From Janibacter sp. CX7 (GTDB taxonomy: Bacteria > Actinomycetota > Actinomycetes > Actinomycetales > Dermatophilaceae), in assembly GCF_024362365.1 (NCBI RefSeq), contig NZ_CP101464.1, positions 1,612,001 through 1,676,000 of the forward strand: a DNA stretch of 64,000 bases, given 5' to 3'. The notes under the pieces were generated by a model. It worked only from the letters and a program-made list of their open reading frames with translations, ran no database searches and was not told the DNA's origin. Every line of letters starts with the position of its first letter. The first letter of the stretch is position 1. A program made the position numbers and the translations under genes. Positions 1 through 7,684 of this stretch are shown piece after piece.

Positions 1-75
1 TTCTTCCGCACCCCGGCCGGTGCCGCGAGTCGCTACGAGGTCGAGGTCCGGCGGCTCGTCCGGGATCGCCGATGA
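1..75 (+). CDS. C-terminal end of a truncated upstream gene
   Basis: Frame 1 is open from the first base to a TGA at 73-75 and encodes the last 24 residues of a protein ending in a basic stretch (VRRLVRDRR). The remainder lies outside the window, so no family can be named. Its stop overlaps the ATG of the next small reading frame in an ATGA arrangement (72-75), which suggests translational coupling and supports this as a real coding frame. Confidence 0.45.
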   Translation, partial: FFRTPAGAASRYEVEVRRLVRDRR

Positions 76-230
76 GCGATGTGTACCGTGGACGGATGGG
101 GTCCACCAACTTCGAGATCGCCCACGACGAGGTGCCGGTCATGACGCGCGACGAGATGCTCGCCATGGAGGGCAGCGGCTGGACGGGCGACCTCGAGGCA
201 CTGAGGTCCGACCTCGTGGAGTCGGTGTGA
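72..230 (+). CDS. Small protein resembling a VapB-type antitoxin tail
   Basis: A 52-residue reading frame that starts inside the ATGA overlap with the preceding gene; a second ATG at 96 would give 44 residues. The C-terminal half contains MEGSGWTGDLEALRSD, which resembles the G-x-G-W-x-G-D-L-x-x-x-R tail that VapB-family antitoxins use to wrap their PIN toxin. The N-terminal ribbon-helix-helix domain of a full VapB is missing and no PIN-domain toxin follows, so it may be a remnant or an unrelated small protein. The coupling to the upstream gene is directly visible; the antitoxin link is inference from the short motif. Confidence 0.35.
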   Translation: MSDVYRGRMGSTNFEIAHDEVPVMTRDEMLAMEGSGWTGDLEALRSDLVESV

Positions 231-249
231 CGCACGTTGGCACCTCGCT

Positions 250-1167
250 GTGACGACCACCGACCTCCGCGGGTTGAGCGCCTTCCCGCTGACGCCGATC
301 GTCGACGACGCGGTCGACGAGGCAGCCTTCGCGCGCATCGTCGAGCAGCTCGACGGCTCGGCGGTCGACAGCATCACGGCCCTCGGGTCGACCGGCAGCT
401 ATGCCTACCTCGACCGGGACGAACGCCGCCGGGTCGTCGAGCTCGCGGTGGCCACCGCCGGTGACGTCCCCGTTCTCGCAGGCATCGGGCACGTACGCAC
501 ACGCGAGGTCCTGCGCCACGCCGACGACGCACAGGCCGCCGGGGCGAGCGGTCTGCTGCTCGCGCCGGTCACCTACCAGGCGCTGACCGACGACGAGGTC
601 TTCCAGCTCTTTGCCGACGTCGACGCGGCCGTCTCGGTGCCCGTCGTCGTCTACGACAACCCCGGCACCACGCACGTGGCCTTCAGCGACGAGCTGTACG
701 CCCGGATCGGCCGGCTCCCGTACGTGGCGGCGATCAAGATCCCGCCGGTCACCGGGGGAGTGGACGTCGTCGGGGCGCGGGTGGACTCCCTTCGCTCGGT
801 CATCGCGCCCGAGGTGAAGATCGGCATCAGCGGAGACGCCGTGGCTGCCGATGCCCTGCTCGCCGGGTGCGATGGCTGGTACAGCGTGCTCGCCGGCACG
901 CTGCCGGGGCCGTGCCGCGCGATCGTCGACGCGGCCGCTGCCGGCGACAGTGCGATGGCGCAGCGGCTGTCCGGCCGGCTCGACCCACTGTGGCAGCTCT
1001 TCGGCGCCCACGGCAGCTACCGAGTCGTCGCCGCGCTCGCCGAGGAGCTCGGCCTCGTGCAGCACCCCACGCTGCCCCGCCCCGTCCTGCCCCTGGACGA
1101 AGGGGGGCGCGCCGACGTGCGGGCGGCGCTCACCTCCCTTCGTGACGCGGGTGTGGTCGAGCGGTGA
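250..1167 (+). CDS. Dihydrodipicolinate synthase family aldolase/lyase
   Basis: A 305-residue (beta/alpha)8-barrel enzyme of the DHDPS/N-acetylneuraminate lyase family, which forms a Schiff base between a barrel lysine and a 2-oxo acid such as pyruvate. Visible signatures are the GSTG loop (residues 46-49), the catalytic tyrosine in VVVYDNPG (Tyr135) and the Schiff-base lysine in AAIKIPP (Lys163). Length is normal for the family. GTG start at 250. There is no dap gene nearby, and the stop overlaps the next start (GTGA, 1164-1167), so this is more likely a substrate-divergent catabolic family member than the lysine-pathway DapA. The exact substrate cannot be read from the sequence. Confidence 0.85.
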   Translation: MTTTDLRGLSAFPLTPIVDDAVDEAAFARIVEQLDGSAVDSITALGSTGSYAYLDRDERRRVVELAVATAGDVPVLAGIGHVRTREVLRHADDAQAAGASGLLLAPVTYQALTDDEVFQLFADVDAAVSVPVVVYDNPGTTHVAFSDELYARIGRLPYVAAIKIPPVTGGVDVVGARVDSLRSVIAPEVKIGISGDAVAADALLAGCDGWYSVLAGTLPGPCRAIVDAAAAGDSAMAQRLSGRLDPLWQLFGAHGSYRVVAALAEELGLVQHPTLPRPVLPLDEGGRADVRAALTSLRDAGVVER

Positions 1168-1688
1168 TCCTGCCGCCAGTGCGTGACCCCCGGATGATCA
1201 TGGTCCGGCGTGGCGGGACGCTCACCGACGCCGACCACCGGCTCCTCGCGCTGTGGGCCGCCGAGTGCGCGGAGCACGTCCTGCCACTCTTCGAGGCGGC
1301 GGTGCCCGACGACCGTCGGCCGCGCGAGGCGATCGCTGCGACCCGGACGTGGGCCGATGGCGAGATGCCGATGATGACGGCACGCGCCCTGGGCGGGCAT
1401 GCGATGGGTGCGGCTCGCGAGCTGCGCGGACCCGCACGGTTCGCCGCCTACGCCGCCGGCCAGGCGGCCTGTGTCGGCCACGTCGCCGAGCACGACCTCG
1501 GGGCGGCCGCCTACGCGATCAAGGCGACCGTGGCGGCGGCACCCGACGACGGGGGCGAGCAGGCCCGCCGGGTGGAGGCTGCGTGGCAGTGCGAGCGTCT
1601 CCCTGACGCGGTCCGCGAGCTGGTCCTCGAAGACATGGCAGGGCGCAACGACATCTGCTGGTCGGTCTTCGACGTGGACGGTCACTGA
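1164..1688 (+). CDS. Imm5-like putative immunity protein
   Basis: A 174-residue alanine-rich, probably all-helical soluble protein. The pattern of LALWAAECAEHVLPLFE followed by PDDRRPREAI and a run of AGQAACVGHVAEH matches the family annotated as 'putative immunity protein, Imm-5-like' in many actinobacteria. These proteins are inferred to neutralise polymorphic toxins, but biochemical proof for this chromosomal branch is lacking. The GTG start overlaps the stop of the aldolase gene by four bases, so the two are co-translated. No cognate toxin is visible in the window. Family assignment is from memory of the motif pattern. Confidence 0.6.
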   Translation: MILPPVRDPRMIMVRRGGTLTDADHRLLALWAAECAEHVLPLFEAAVPDDRRPREAIAATRTWADGEMPMMTARALGGHAMGAARELRGPARFAAYAAGQAACVGHVAEHDLGAAAYAIKATVAAAPDDGGEQARRVEAAWQCERLPDAVRELVLEDMAGRNDICWSVFDVDGH

Positions 1689-1770
1689 CGACGCGACACC
1701 CGTGCGTGGCGCTACGCGTGACGTGCAGGAGGGCCAGCGGTACCTTGGTGGACGAAGGGATGTGATCCAG

Positions 1771-2007
1771 ATGACATTCGAGATCCACGACCTGGGCTCC
1801 GACGTCGAGACTCGTCTCAGCGAGGTGGCCCGCAGCCACGGACGCACGATGGAGGCCGAGGCCGCCGGCATCCTCACCGCCATCACCCAGGGTCGAGCGC
1901 ACGACCCCGAGGCCGTCATGAACCTCTACACGGCCGCGCGGCGCAAGGTGTCCAAGGAGGCGCTGGCGCCGCCGACGCAGGTCGACTTCACGCCTGACGG
2001 CTACTGA
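1771..2007 (+). CDS. FitA-like ribbon-helix-helix antitoxin (orphan)
   Basis: A 78-residue protein whose N-terminal region (EIHDLGSDVETRLSEVARSHGRTMEAEA, read in two halves) matches the FitA/plasmid-stability RHH pattern: a beta strand for operator binding followed by 'L...A..hGrtmEaEa'. The ATG at 1771 is chosen because GAAGGGA at 1754-1760 sits 10 bases upstream; a GTG at 1762 is too close to that site. FitA normally precedes a PIN-domain RNase FitB in the same operon, but the following gene is a decayed methyltransferase. The antitoxin is therefore an orphan, or silences promoters elsewhere. Confidence 0.65.
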   Translation: MTFEIHDLGSDVETRLSEVARSHGRTMEAEAAGILTAITQGRAHDPEAVMNLYTAARRKVSKEALAPPTQVDFTPDGY

Positions 2008-2015
2008 TCCGGCCG

Positions 2016-2470
2016 GTGCGCTCCTTCGACGACCTCGTCGCCGAAGCGGCCGCCGCCGACGTCACGGGCTGGGGCTTCGCTTGGCTCGACGGACGGACGA
2101 CCGAGGAGCGCCCACCATCGAGTTATGTCAGATGGATCGAGGCTGCGCTGGCTGATGCCGGCGCCGCACTGGACATCGACACCGCGGGGGAGAGGTGGTC
2201 GACGAGGCCGCTGACCTCCCTTCGCGCACCGTCCTCACCGAGGCCTGGCCACCCAACTCGGTCCGGGCACGTGCTCGTCTGGGGCCGCGTGGTGCCGAGT
2301 CGTCGGCGCCCGGTCCGACGCCTTGCCCTTCGAGGATCGATCCTTCGACCTGGTGACCTCGCGGCACCCTGCGTCTGGTGGGTCCCGGACTCCACGGTCG
2401 AGCGCCACGAGGCCACGTTGCACTCGACCCGGCACCTCGTCCGGGCCCACCCCGGGACGCTTCTGACATA
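2016..2470 (+). pseudogene. Frameshifted SAM-dependent methyltransferase remnant
   Basis: The N-terminal 50 or so residues (MRSFDDLVAEA..., GWGFAWLDGR, TEERPP) match the start of class I methyltransferases common in actinobacteria. After ALDIDTAG near 2185 homology jumps to another frame: GEVVDEAADLPSRTVLTEAW. It jumps again near 2300 into a third frame reading VGARSDALPFEDRSFDLVTS, the classical D-x-LPF-x-D-x-SFDLV motif. At least two frameshifts and a truncated 3' end mean no full-length enzyme can be made. An intact 151-codon frame remains by chance but changes from homologous to non-homologous sequence partway. Sequencing error cannot be excluded for one indel; two or more make decay more likely. 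Confidence 0.75.
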
Positions 2471-2474
2471 ATGT
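2463..2474 (+). repeat. 12-bp inverted repeat, left copy
   Basis: CTGACATAATGT, the exact reverse complement of the copy at 3073-3084. It lies inside an 11-bp odd-centred palindrome (GACATAATGTC, 2465-2475), so it could be an operator half of a dimeric regulator. It abuts the truncated end of the methyltransferase pseudogene and is strikingly AT-rich for this genome. Confidence 0.6.
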
Positions 2475-2518
2475 CTGGCTCGTCCTCGCGGTCACGCTCC
2501 AAGGGGGAGGCTCGCCGG

Positions 2519-2986
2519 TCAGACCGGGTAGTCGCCCTTGATGACGAAGTAGCTGCCGCGGATCGTCCCGGCGAGCTTCGACTTCTGGCGGGCGAACTTG
2601 AAGCCGGACAGCTCCTCGGGCGCCTCCATTCCGTCGGACAGCTTGAAACCGACGGCGCGCTTGCCGCCATCCTCGAGGGTCCACAGCACGTTGATCGCCA
2701 GCCCGGACTCGTAGAAGACGTGCGTCCAGTGGATGCCGTCCACCTCGACGACGGTGGCCTGCAGCGGCCGAGCGGCGATGACGATGCCGCGCTCGTCCTC
2801 GAGGATCCGCGAGACCCGGTCGATGACCTCGGGCACGTCGGCCGCGTCGTCGACGGCGAAGGTGTGGTCGTACTTGTTCTTGAAGTAGCGCGCCTCGTTG
2901 GCCCGCAGCCCGGCGAGGGCATCGGCGACCGGCGAGCTCTCGAGGCCCTCGGTGGACACGTGCGTGAAGTCGACGACCTGGCTCAT
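2519..2986 (-). CDS. Hypothetical protein, unrecognised family
   Basis: A 155-residue soluble protein with no signal peptide or membrane segment. The ATG at 2986 is chosen because AGGAG lies just upstream on the minus strand and the protein from that point looks native (MSQVVDFTHVSTEGL). Mixed charged/hydrophobic sequence ending in GSYFVIKGDYPV suggests a compact alpha/beta fold. I do not recognise a catalytic motif. It is flanked on both sides by copies of the same 12-bp inverted sequence; the upstream copy lies in the promoter region, which is AT-rich and contains CTGACA and TTATG-type elements. It stands alone between a pseudogene and the FUSC gene. Confidence 0.7.
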   Translation of the reverse strand: MSQVVDFTHVSTEGLESSPVADALAGLRANEARYFKNKYDHTFAVDDAADVPEVIDRVSRILEDERGIVIAARPLQATVVEVDGIHWTHVFYESGLAINVLWTLEDGGKRAVGFKLSDGMEAPEELSGFKFARQKSKLAGTIRGSYFVIKGDYPV

Positions 2987-3072
2987 GAGGCTCCTTGCGT
3001 GGTGTGCCGGTGAAGGAAATCTACGCCTGAGAACCGCTCGCGACACCGGAGACGGCATAACGCCGATAATCC

Positions 3073-3084
3073 ACATTATGTCAG
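3073..3084 (-). repeat. 12-bp inverted repeat, right copy in putative promoter
   Basis: ACATTATGTCAG, inverted partner of 2463-2474. It lies about 90 bases upstream of the minus-strand gene starting at 2986 and only two bases from the stop codon of the FUSC gene. Read on the minus strand it supplies CTGACA, a plausible -35 element, with GTTATG/TTATGC about 17-18 bases further on. It may thus be both promoter and operator, or one terminus of a small inserted unit. Confidence 0.5.
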
Positions 3085-3085
3085 T

Positions 3086-4159
3086 TCAGTCATGACCGGA
3101 CGTCGAACCCTGCCCCCCACGCCCGTCGGCACCCAGCTCGTGCCGGATGCGCCGCAGGTCCTCCATGAGCGAGCCGACGAGCACCCATCGCATGCCCTGC
3201 GGTGCGCTCGTGTCGAGCGGCTCGGTCAGCGCGGGCGCCGTGTCCTCGAGCGCGTCCGCCGACGTGGTCGGCACGGCCAGCCGCAGCTTCATCCGGGTGT
3301 CGTGCGCGGCGCGCTCCAGCTCCTCGGAGATGCCGGCGACCAGCGGCTCCTGCCGGACGCCCTCGTCGTAGTGGTCGACGTAGGCCCGGGTCATCCCCCG
3401 CACCTGCGTGCCGACCTTGGCGAGCATGTCGAGCGTGTCGCGCAGCGCCGCGAGCTCACCGCGGTAGCGCGCTGCGCGCGGGTTGAGCAGCAGCGAGTCC
3501 TCGGCCGCGTCGATGGCCTCCGTCGCCTCGTCACGAAGGGGGTGCAGCCGCCGGGCGTCATGGAGCAGCAGCAGGCGGCCGGGTCGGGTCTTGCGGGAGA
3601 CGAGCGCATCGGCCAGGCGTTCGAGGGCTTCTGCCGTCTCCTCCCCCAGCAGGTCGAGCGCCGTACGAGCCGGCGCCAGCGCGACCGGCGGGACGAGCAT
3701 CAGGTGCACGACGATGCCGATGACGGCACCGATCATCGTCTCGACGATGCGGATCGTGGCGTAGTCCGGCGTCGACGCGCCGAGGGTGAGGACGAGCAGT
3801 GCGCTGATCGCGATCTGGATGCCCGACCCGGTCGTCAGCCGCAGCGCCCACGACAGCACGAGTGCCGCGCTCACGGCCAGCATCACGACCCATGACGCCG
3901 TGCCGAGCACGACACCCATGCCGGTCGCCAGCAGGACCCCGGCCACCACGCCGACGCTGCGCTCGACCCCCTTCGTCAGGGACTGGTTGAGACTCGGCTG
4001 GACGACGAGCATCGCGGCGATCGCCCCGAAGACCGGCGGCGGACCGTCCGGGATCACGAGGTCGCAGACGATCCACGCGACGATCGTCGCCAGGGCGGTC
4101 TTGGCGACGTGCAGGAGTGGGTCGCGTGCGGAGGCGCGCACGGCCGCGGTCAGGCGCAT
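3086..4159 (-). CDS. FUSC family inner-membrane protein
   Basis: A 357-residue protein of the FUSC/aromatic acid exporter-like superfamily. The N-terminal half (about residues 15-160) has six hydrophobic segments with the family's PPPVFGAIAAMLVVQPS loop after the first hairpin. The C-terminal half is a charged cytoplasmic helical domain (about residues 165-330) rich in Arg and Glu. Members are implicated in efflux of aromatic acids or toxic compounds; the substrate is unknown here. The ATG at 4159 is near the end of a hydrophilic lead (RLTAAVRASARDP). It appears monocistronic, with the VOC genes upstream on the same strand. Confidence 0.8.
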   Translation of the reverse strand: MRLTAAVRASARDPLLHVAKTALATIVAWIVCDLVIPDGPPPVFGAIAAMLVVQPSLNQSLTKGVERSVGVVAGVLLATGMGVVLGTASWVVMLAVSAALVLSWALRLTTGSGIQIAISALLVLTLGASTPDYATIRIVETMIGAVIGIVVHLMLVPPVALAPARTALDLLGEETAEALERLADALVSRKTRPGRLLLLHDARRLHPLRDEATEAIDAAEDSLLLNPRAARYRGELAALRDTLDMLAKVGTQVRGMTRAYVDHYDEGVRQEPLVAGISEELERAAHDTRMKLRLAVPTTSADALEDTAPALTEPLDTSAPQGMRWVLVGSLMEDLRRIRHELGADGRGGQGSTSGHD

Positions 4160-4186
4160 GGCCTCACCGTAGGCCGTCGGCGCTCG

Positions 4187-4573
4187 TCATCCGCGCTTGG
4201 CCACGAGCTCGACGAGCGTGCCGTCGGGGTCCAGAACCACGGCATTGCGGTTGTCGTTGCCCGTGTCGTGGGGCTCCGTGTGACCGACGACCCCGTGGGA
4301 CTCGAGATCGCGGTAGGTAGCGTCCACGTCATCCACCCAGAAGACGAGGCTCATCGCGGGGCTGCCGACCTGCGGATCGAGGCCATGGACGCGGCGCGCG
4401 GCCTCGGCGCTGCTGATCGCCACGACGAAGCCCCCTGCGGAGAGCTCCGCGTGCTCGGGCACGCCGTCGGTGGGCGTCCGGAAGGTCTCCGTGAGCCCCA
4501 GCCGCCCGCCGTAGAACTCCAGCGCCCGGAGCACGTCGTGGGTGAAGACGTTGACGAGGCCCGAGGTGATCAC
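4187..4573 (-). CDS. VOC family protein (glyoxalase fold)
   Basis: A 128-residue single-unit vicinal-oxygen-chelate protein with two beta-alpha-beta-beta-beta modules. It begins with VNVFTHDVLRALEFY, typical of the first module, and ends with NAVVLDPDGTLVEL, where the terminal acidic residue is the usual metal or substrate ligand position. The family includes glyoxalases, dioxygenases and fosfomycin/bleomycin resistance proteins; nothing visible picks among them. It lies 10 bases downstream of a second, two-module VOC gene on the same strand and is probably co-transcribed with it. Confidence 0.8.
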   Translation of the reverse strand: MITSGLVNVFTHDVLRALEFYGGRLGLTETFRTPTDGVPEHAELSAGGFVVAISSAEAARRVHGLDPQVGSPAMSLVFWVDDVDATYRDLESHGVVGHTEPHDTGNDNRNAVVLDPDGTLVELVAKRG

Positions 4574-4582
4574 GAGCCCACG

Positions 4583-5314
4583 CTATCCCCGGGCATCGCC
4601 CTCGCTCCCCTGCGCGACGACGGAGAACTCGTTGTCGTCCGGGTCGGCCAGGAGCACCTCGCCCGGCTCGAGCTCGAGGTCGAGCCGCCGAGCCCCCAGC
4701 CCGACGAGTCTCTCGACCTCGTGGTCGAGCGTCGAGTCACCCGTCACGACGAGATCGAGTCGGAGCTTGTCGAGCCCCTCCTTGGCCGCGACGGGCGGGC
4801 CACCCCAGGCGATCTTCGTGCCACCTGCCGGGGACTGGATGGCGGTCTCCTCCCCCTCGTCCCAGACGAGCGGCCACGCCACGGCCTCGCTCCAGAAGAG
4901 GCCGACCGCGCGGGTGCCGTCGCACGACAGCGCCCCGATGCGCGCGGTGTCGGCGAGGAAGCCGTTGCCCGCCTCGATGACGCAGAACTCGTTGCCCTCG
5001 GGGTCGGCGAGCACGACGTGCCCCTCCTCCGGCAGTTGTCCGACGTCGATGTGCGAGGCACCGAGGTCGAGAGCCAGCGCGACGGTCGAGTCCTGCTCTG
5101 CCGCGGTGGCGCTCGTCAGGTCGAAGTGAGTCCGGCCAAGCCCTTGTCGCACGTCGTCACGTCGGCAGAAGCGGATCGCGACGTCGCTCGGGCCTGCCGG
5201 GAGCAGCTCGGTGCCGGACTCCCCCACGTCTCTGCCGAGGACCCGCGCCCAGAAGGCGGCCAGCGCGGCCGGGTCACGCACGTCGAAGGACAAGGACCTC
5301 AGCTCGCAGCTCAT
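4583..5314 (-). CDS. Two-domain VOC family protein
   Basis: A 243-residue protein built of two glyoxalase-like halves: residues 1-115 start LRSLSFDVRDPAALAAFWARVLG and end VLADPEGNEFCVIE, and residues 125-240 end VLLADPDDNEFSVV. The repeated LADP-x-x-NEF motif at the end of each half is characteristic of actinobacterial 'glyoxalase/bleomycin resistance' duplicates (Glyoxalase_6 type). A catalytic role is unproven. It lies immediately upstream of the single-domain VOC gene on the same strand. Confidence 0.8.
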   Translation of the reverse strand: MSCELRSLSFDVRDPAALAAFWARVLGRDVGESGTELLPAGPSDVAIRFCRRDDVRQGLGRTHFDLTSATAAEQDSTVALALDLGASHIDVGQLPEEGHVVLADPEGNEFCVIEAGNGFLADTARIGALSCDGTRAVGLFWSEAVAWPLVWDEGEETAIQSPAGGTKIAWGGPPVAAKEGLDKLRLDLVVTGDSTLDHEVERLVGLGARRLDLELEPGEVLLADPDDNEFSVVAQGSEGDARG

Positions 5315-5363
5315 CCACCGACGCTAGGGCGGGCGGTCGGGTGCCGCAACGGACTTTCGACCC

Positions 5364-5843
5364 CTAGTCGAGCCCGGCGAGTCCCCCGGGGTCGATCTCG
5401 AGGTCGTGCAGCACCATGCGCGACCGGATGGCGACGACGCCGTGGTCGGCGCGCAACAGGTCGACGATCGACTCGAACTCCTCGGCGTCCCGGCAGGCCA
5501 GGCGCAGCTCGTAGTCGTAGTCGCCGGTCAGGCGCGACCCGGCGACGATCTGCGGGATGGCCGCGAGGCTGGCGGCAAACTCCCTGCGGACCGTGGACTC
5601 GCGCAGCCGCACCTCGCTGACCATCGTCAGCGGCCGACCCAGGGCAGCCGCATCGAGCTCGGCGCGGTAGCCACGGATGACGCCGGACGCGCGCAGGTGG
5701 CGCACCCGCTCCGCGACCGAGCTCGCCGACAGGCGGACCTCGCGGGAGAGTTCCTGATAGGTCGCGCGGCCGTCGCGCACGAGATGGCCGAGGATCTGGC
5801 GGTCGAGGCGATCGAGTGGACTCACCGTGACATCATCGCCCAT
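5364..5843 (-). CDS. Lrp/AsnC family transcriptional regulator
   Basis: A 159-residue feast/famine regulator. The N-terminal winged helix-turn-helix (about residues 9-60) has LDRQILGHLVRDGRATYQEL and the recognition helix SASSVAERVRHL. The C-terminal RAM ligand-binding domain follows (about 75-150), with the G-D-Y-D-Y-E-L-R-L core. It is divergent from the membrane protein gene starting at 5938 with a 94-bp gap, the usual arrangement for an Lrp-type regulator controlling its neighbour. Ligand unknown; family members respond to amino acids. Confidence 0.9.
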   Translation of the reverse strand: MGDDVTVSPLDRLDRQILGHLVRDGRATYQELSREVRLSASSVAERVRHLRASGVIRGYRAELDAAALGRPLTMVSEVRLRESTVRREFAASLAAIPQIVAGSRLTGDYDYELRLACRDAEEFESIVDLLRADHGVVAIRSRMVLHDLEIDPGGLAGLD

Positions 5844-5937
5844 TCCAGGCCCTAGCCGCGATCATCACGGCCAGACCCGCGCAGCGGGGGCACATCCCGC
5901 GCCATCCAGGGTCGCCGTCCGACGAGGGTGGTGCCAC

Positions 5938-6705
5938 GTGGAAACCATCGCGCTCCGTCTGCTCCTCCCGCCTCTCGTCATCGCTGTCGCGAGCCTCGCG
6001 CAAGGCCGTCTCGGTGATCGCCTCGGGGGCCTCGTCGTCGGGCTCCCCCTCACCTCCGGCACCTTCCTGGGCCTGCTCCACCTGTCACATGGCCCCGAGG
6101 CACTCGCCCACGGCGCCCTGGGCATGCTCGGTGGCCAGATCGCGGTCGTCGCCATGTGTGTCACCTATGCGACCGCAGCCCCACGCCACTCCTCCGCCGT
6201 CGCCCTCGCCATGACCCTCGTCGCCTGGGTCATCGGCATCGCCCTCGTGCGGACGTTCGCGCAGGGAGTCCTCGTGACCGCCGCACTCCACGTGCTCGTG
6301 GCCCTGGCAGTGCTGGCCTGGTGGCCCCGTGCCGAGCCGGTCACGATGGCCGGGCCCGGGCGGAGCGCACGGCACGACCTCGTCGTCCGCGTCGCGATCG
6401 GCTCCGCTCTCGTCATCGCGCTGACCGCGACCGTCGAGACCCTGGGCTCGGGCCTCGCCGGCACGCTGGCGGCCGCCCCGCTCGTGGCGCTCGTGCTCTC
6501 CCCGTCGACCCATCGGTACCGCGGAGCCCGTGCCGTGCAGGACCTCCTGGGCGGAGTGGTCCGGGGCTCGCTCGGGGCCGCCGCCTTCGGTCTCGTCGTG
6601 GCCTGCACCGCGCCGCACCTCGGTGGGCTCGCGCTCGTCGCAGCCACGACGGCATGCCTCGCCGTGGTTGGGCTCGTCGGGCGCCTCGATAGCCTGCGGC
6701 CATGA
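5938..6705 (+). CDS. Integral membrane protein of unknown function
   Basis: A 255-residue protein, almost entirely hydrophobic with about eight predicted membrane segments and small GG-rich motifs (GDRLGGLVVGLPLTSG). GTG start at 5938 is chosen because upstream in-frame sequence is hydrophilic and proline-rich, and the first segment (ETIALRLLLPPLVIAVASLA) begins right after this codon. No transporter family signature is recognised. It diverges from an Lrp-family regulator, which makes amino-acid or metabolite export plausible but unproven. The stop overlaps the start of the following reductase gene (ATGA, 6702-6705). Confidence 0.7.
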   Translation: METIALRLLLPPLVIAVASLAQGRLGDRLGGLVVGLPLTSGTFLGLLHLSHGPEALAHGALGMLGGQIAVVAMCVTYATAAPRHSSAVALAMTLVAWVIGIALVRTFAQGVLVTAALHVLVALAVLAWWPRAEPVTMAGPGRSARHDLVVRVAIGSALVIALTATVETLGSGLAGTLAAAPLVALVLSPSTHRYRGARAVQDLLGGVVRGSLGAAAFGLVVACTAPHLGGLALVAATTACLAVVGLVGRLDSLRP

Positions 6706-7604
6706 GCCAGGCCATCGAGTCCGTCGCCGTCGTCGGGGCAGGTGCCATGGGCGCCATGTACGCCGCGCACTTCGTCGAAGGGGGTCTGCGCACCTCCCTG
6801 GTCGCCTCGGGTGAGCGGGCCGGACGCCTGCGCACCGAAGGTCTGAGCGTCAACGGCGCCCCGCTGCAGGCGTCCGTCCTCGATCCCGGCAGTGACGCTC
6901 CGCAGCCGGTCGACCTCGTGGTCGTGGCGGTCAAGCACCACGACCTGGCGGCTGCGATGGACGACGTCACCCCCTTCGTCGGGCCGCAGACCACACTCGT
7001 CTCCGTGCTCAACGGCTTGGACAGCGAGGAGGTCCTCGCCGGGCGGTTCGGCGCGGAGAGCGTGCTGCTGTGCATCGCCCTCGGCATGGCGGCAGGCCGC
7101 GAAGGGCGTGAGGTCACCTACCTCTCCCCCGGCCAGCTGACCCTCGGCACGGCGCCCGGCCTGGCGTCGACCGATCGTGTCCACGCCGTCACCGACGCGC
7201 TCGACCGTGCCGGCCTGCGGTGGGAGACACCGGCGGACATGCGCCACGAGATGTGGTGGAAGTTCATGGTCAACACCTGCATCAACCAGGCCTCTGCCGT
7301 GCTGCGCCGGCCCTACGCGGACTTCACGGTCGAGGGTCCGGCCCGCTCGCTCATGCTCGCCCTGCGTGACGAGGTCATCGCCGTCTCCGGGCCCGAGGGC
7401 GTGCCGCTCGGCGAGGCCGACTGCGAGCGGTGGGACCAGGTCCTCGCCGGCCTGCCCGGCGAGGGGCGCACGTCGATGCTCCAGGACGTGCTCGCCGGCC
7501 GCCCCACCGAGGTGGCCCTCTTCGCCGATCGCGTGGTCGAGCTCGGCAGGCGGCACGGGGTGCCCACGCCGCACAACCAGACGATCTCCTGGATCCTCGC
7601 CTGA
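6702..7604 (+). CDS. 2-dehydropantoate 2-reductase family protein
   Basis: A 300-residue NADPH-dependent reductase of the ApbA/PanE family, which reduces ketopantoate to pantoate for coenzyme A synthesis. The Rossmann motif GAGAMGAMYAAHF begins at residue 11; VVVAVKHHDL follows near residue 70; the C-terminal dimerisation domain holds WWKFMVNTCINQASAVLRRP with the expected catalytic Lys and Asn. Translationally coupled to the membrane protein before it. No panB/panC is nearby, so it could be a paralogue acting on another 2-oxo acid. Confidence 0.85.
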   Translation: MSQAIESVAVVGAGAMGAMYAAHFVEGGLRTSLVASGERAGRLRTEGLSVNGAPLQASVLDPGSDAPQPVDLVVVAVKHHDLAAAMDDVTPFVGPQTTLVSVLNGLDSEEVLAGRFGAESVLLCIALGMAAGREGREVTYLSPGQLTLGTAPGLASTDRVHAVTDALDRAGLRWETPADMRHEMWWKFMVNTCINQASAVLRRPYADFTVEGPARSLMLALRDEVIAVSGPEGVPLGEADCERWDQVLAGLPGEGRTSMLQDVLAGRPTEVALFADRVVELGRRHGVPTPHNQTISWILA

Positions 7605-7684
7605 CCACGAACCGAGACACCTTTGGGTGATCGAAATCCTTCTTATTTGGTAGGACTAATCCGCAGTCGACCGAAGGAGCCATC

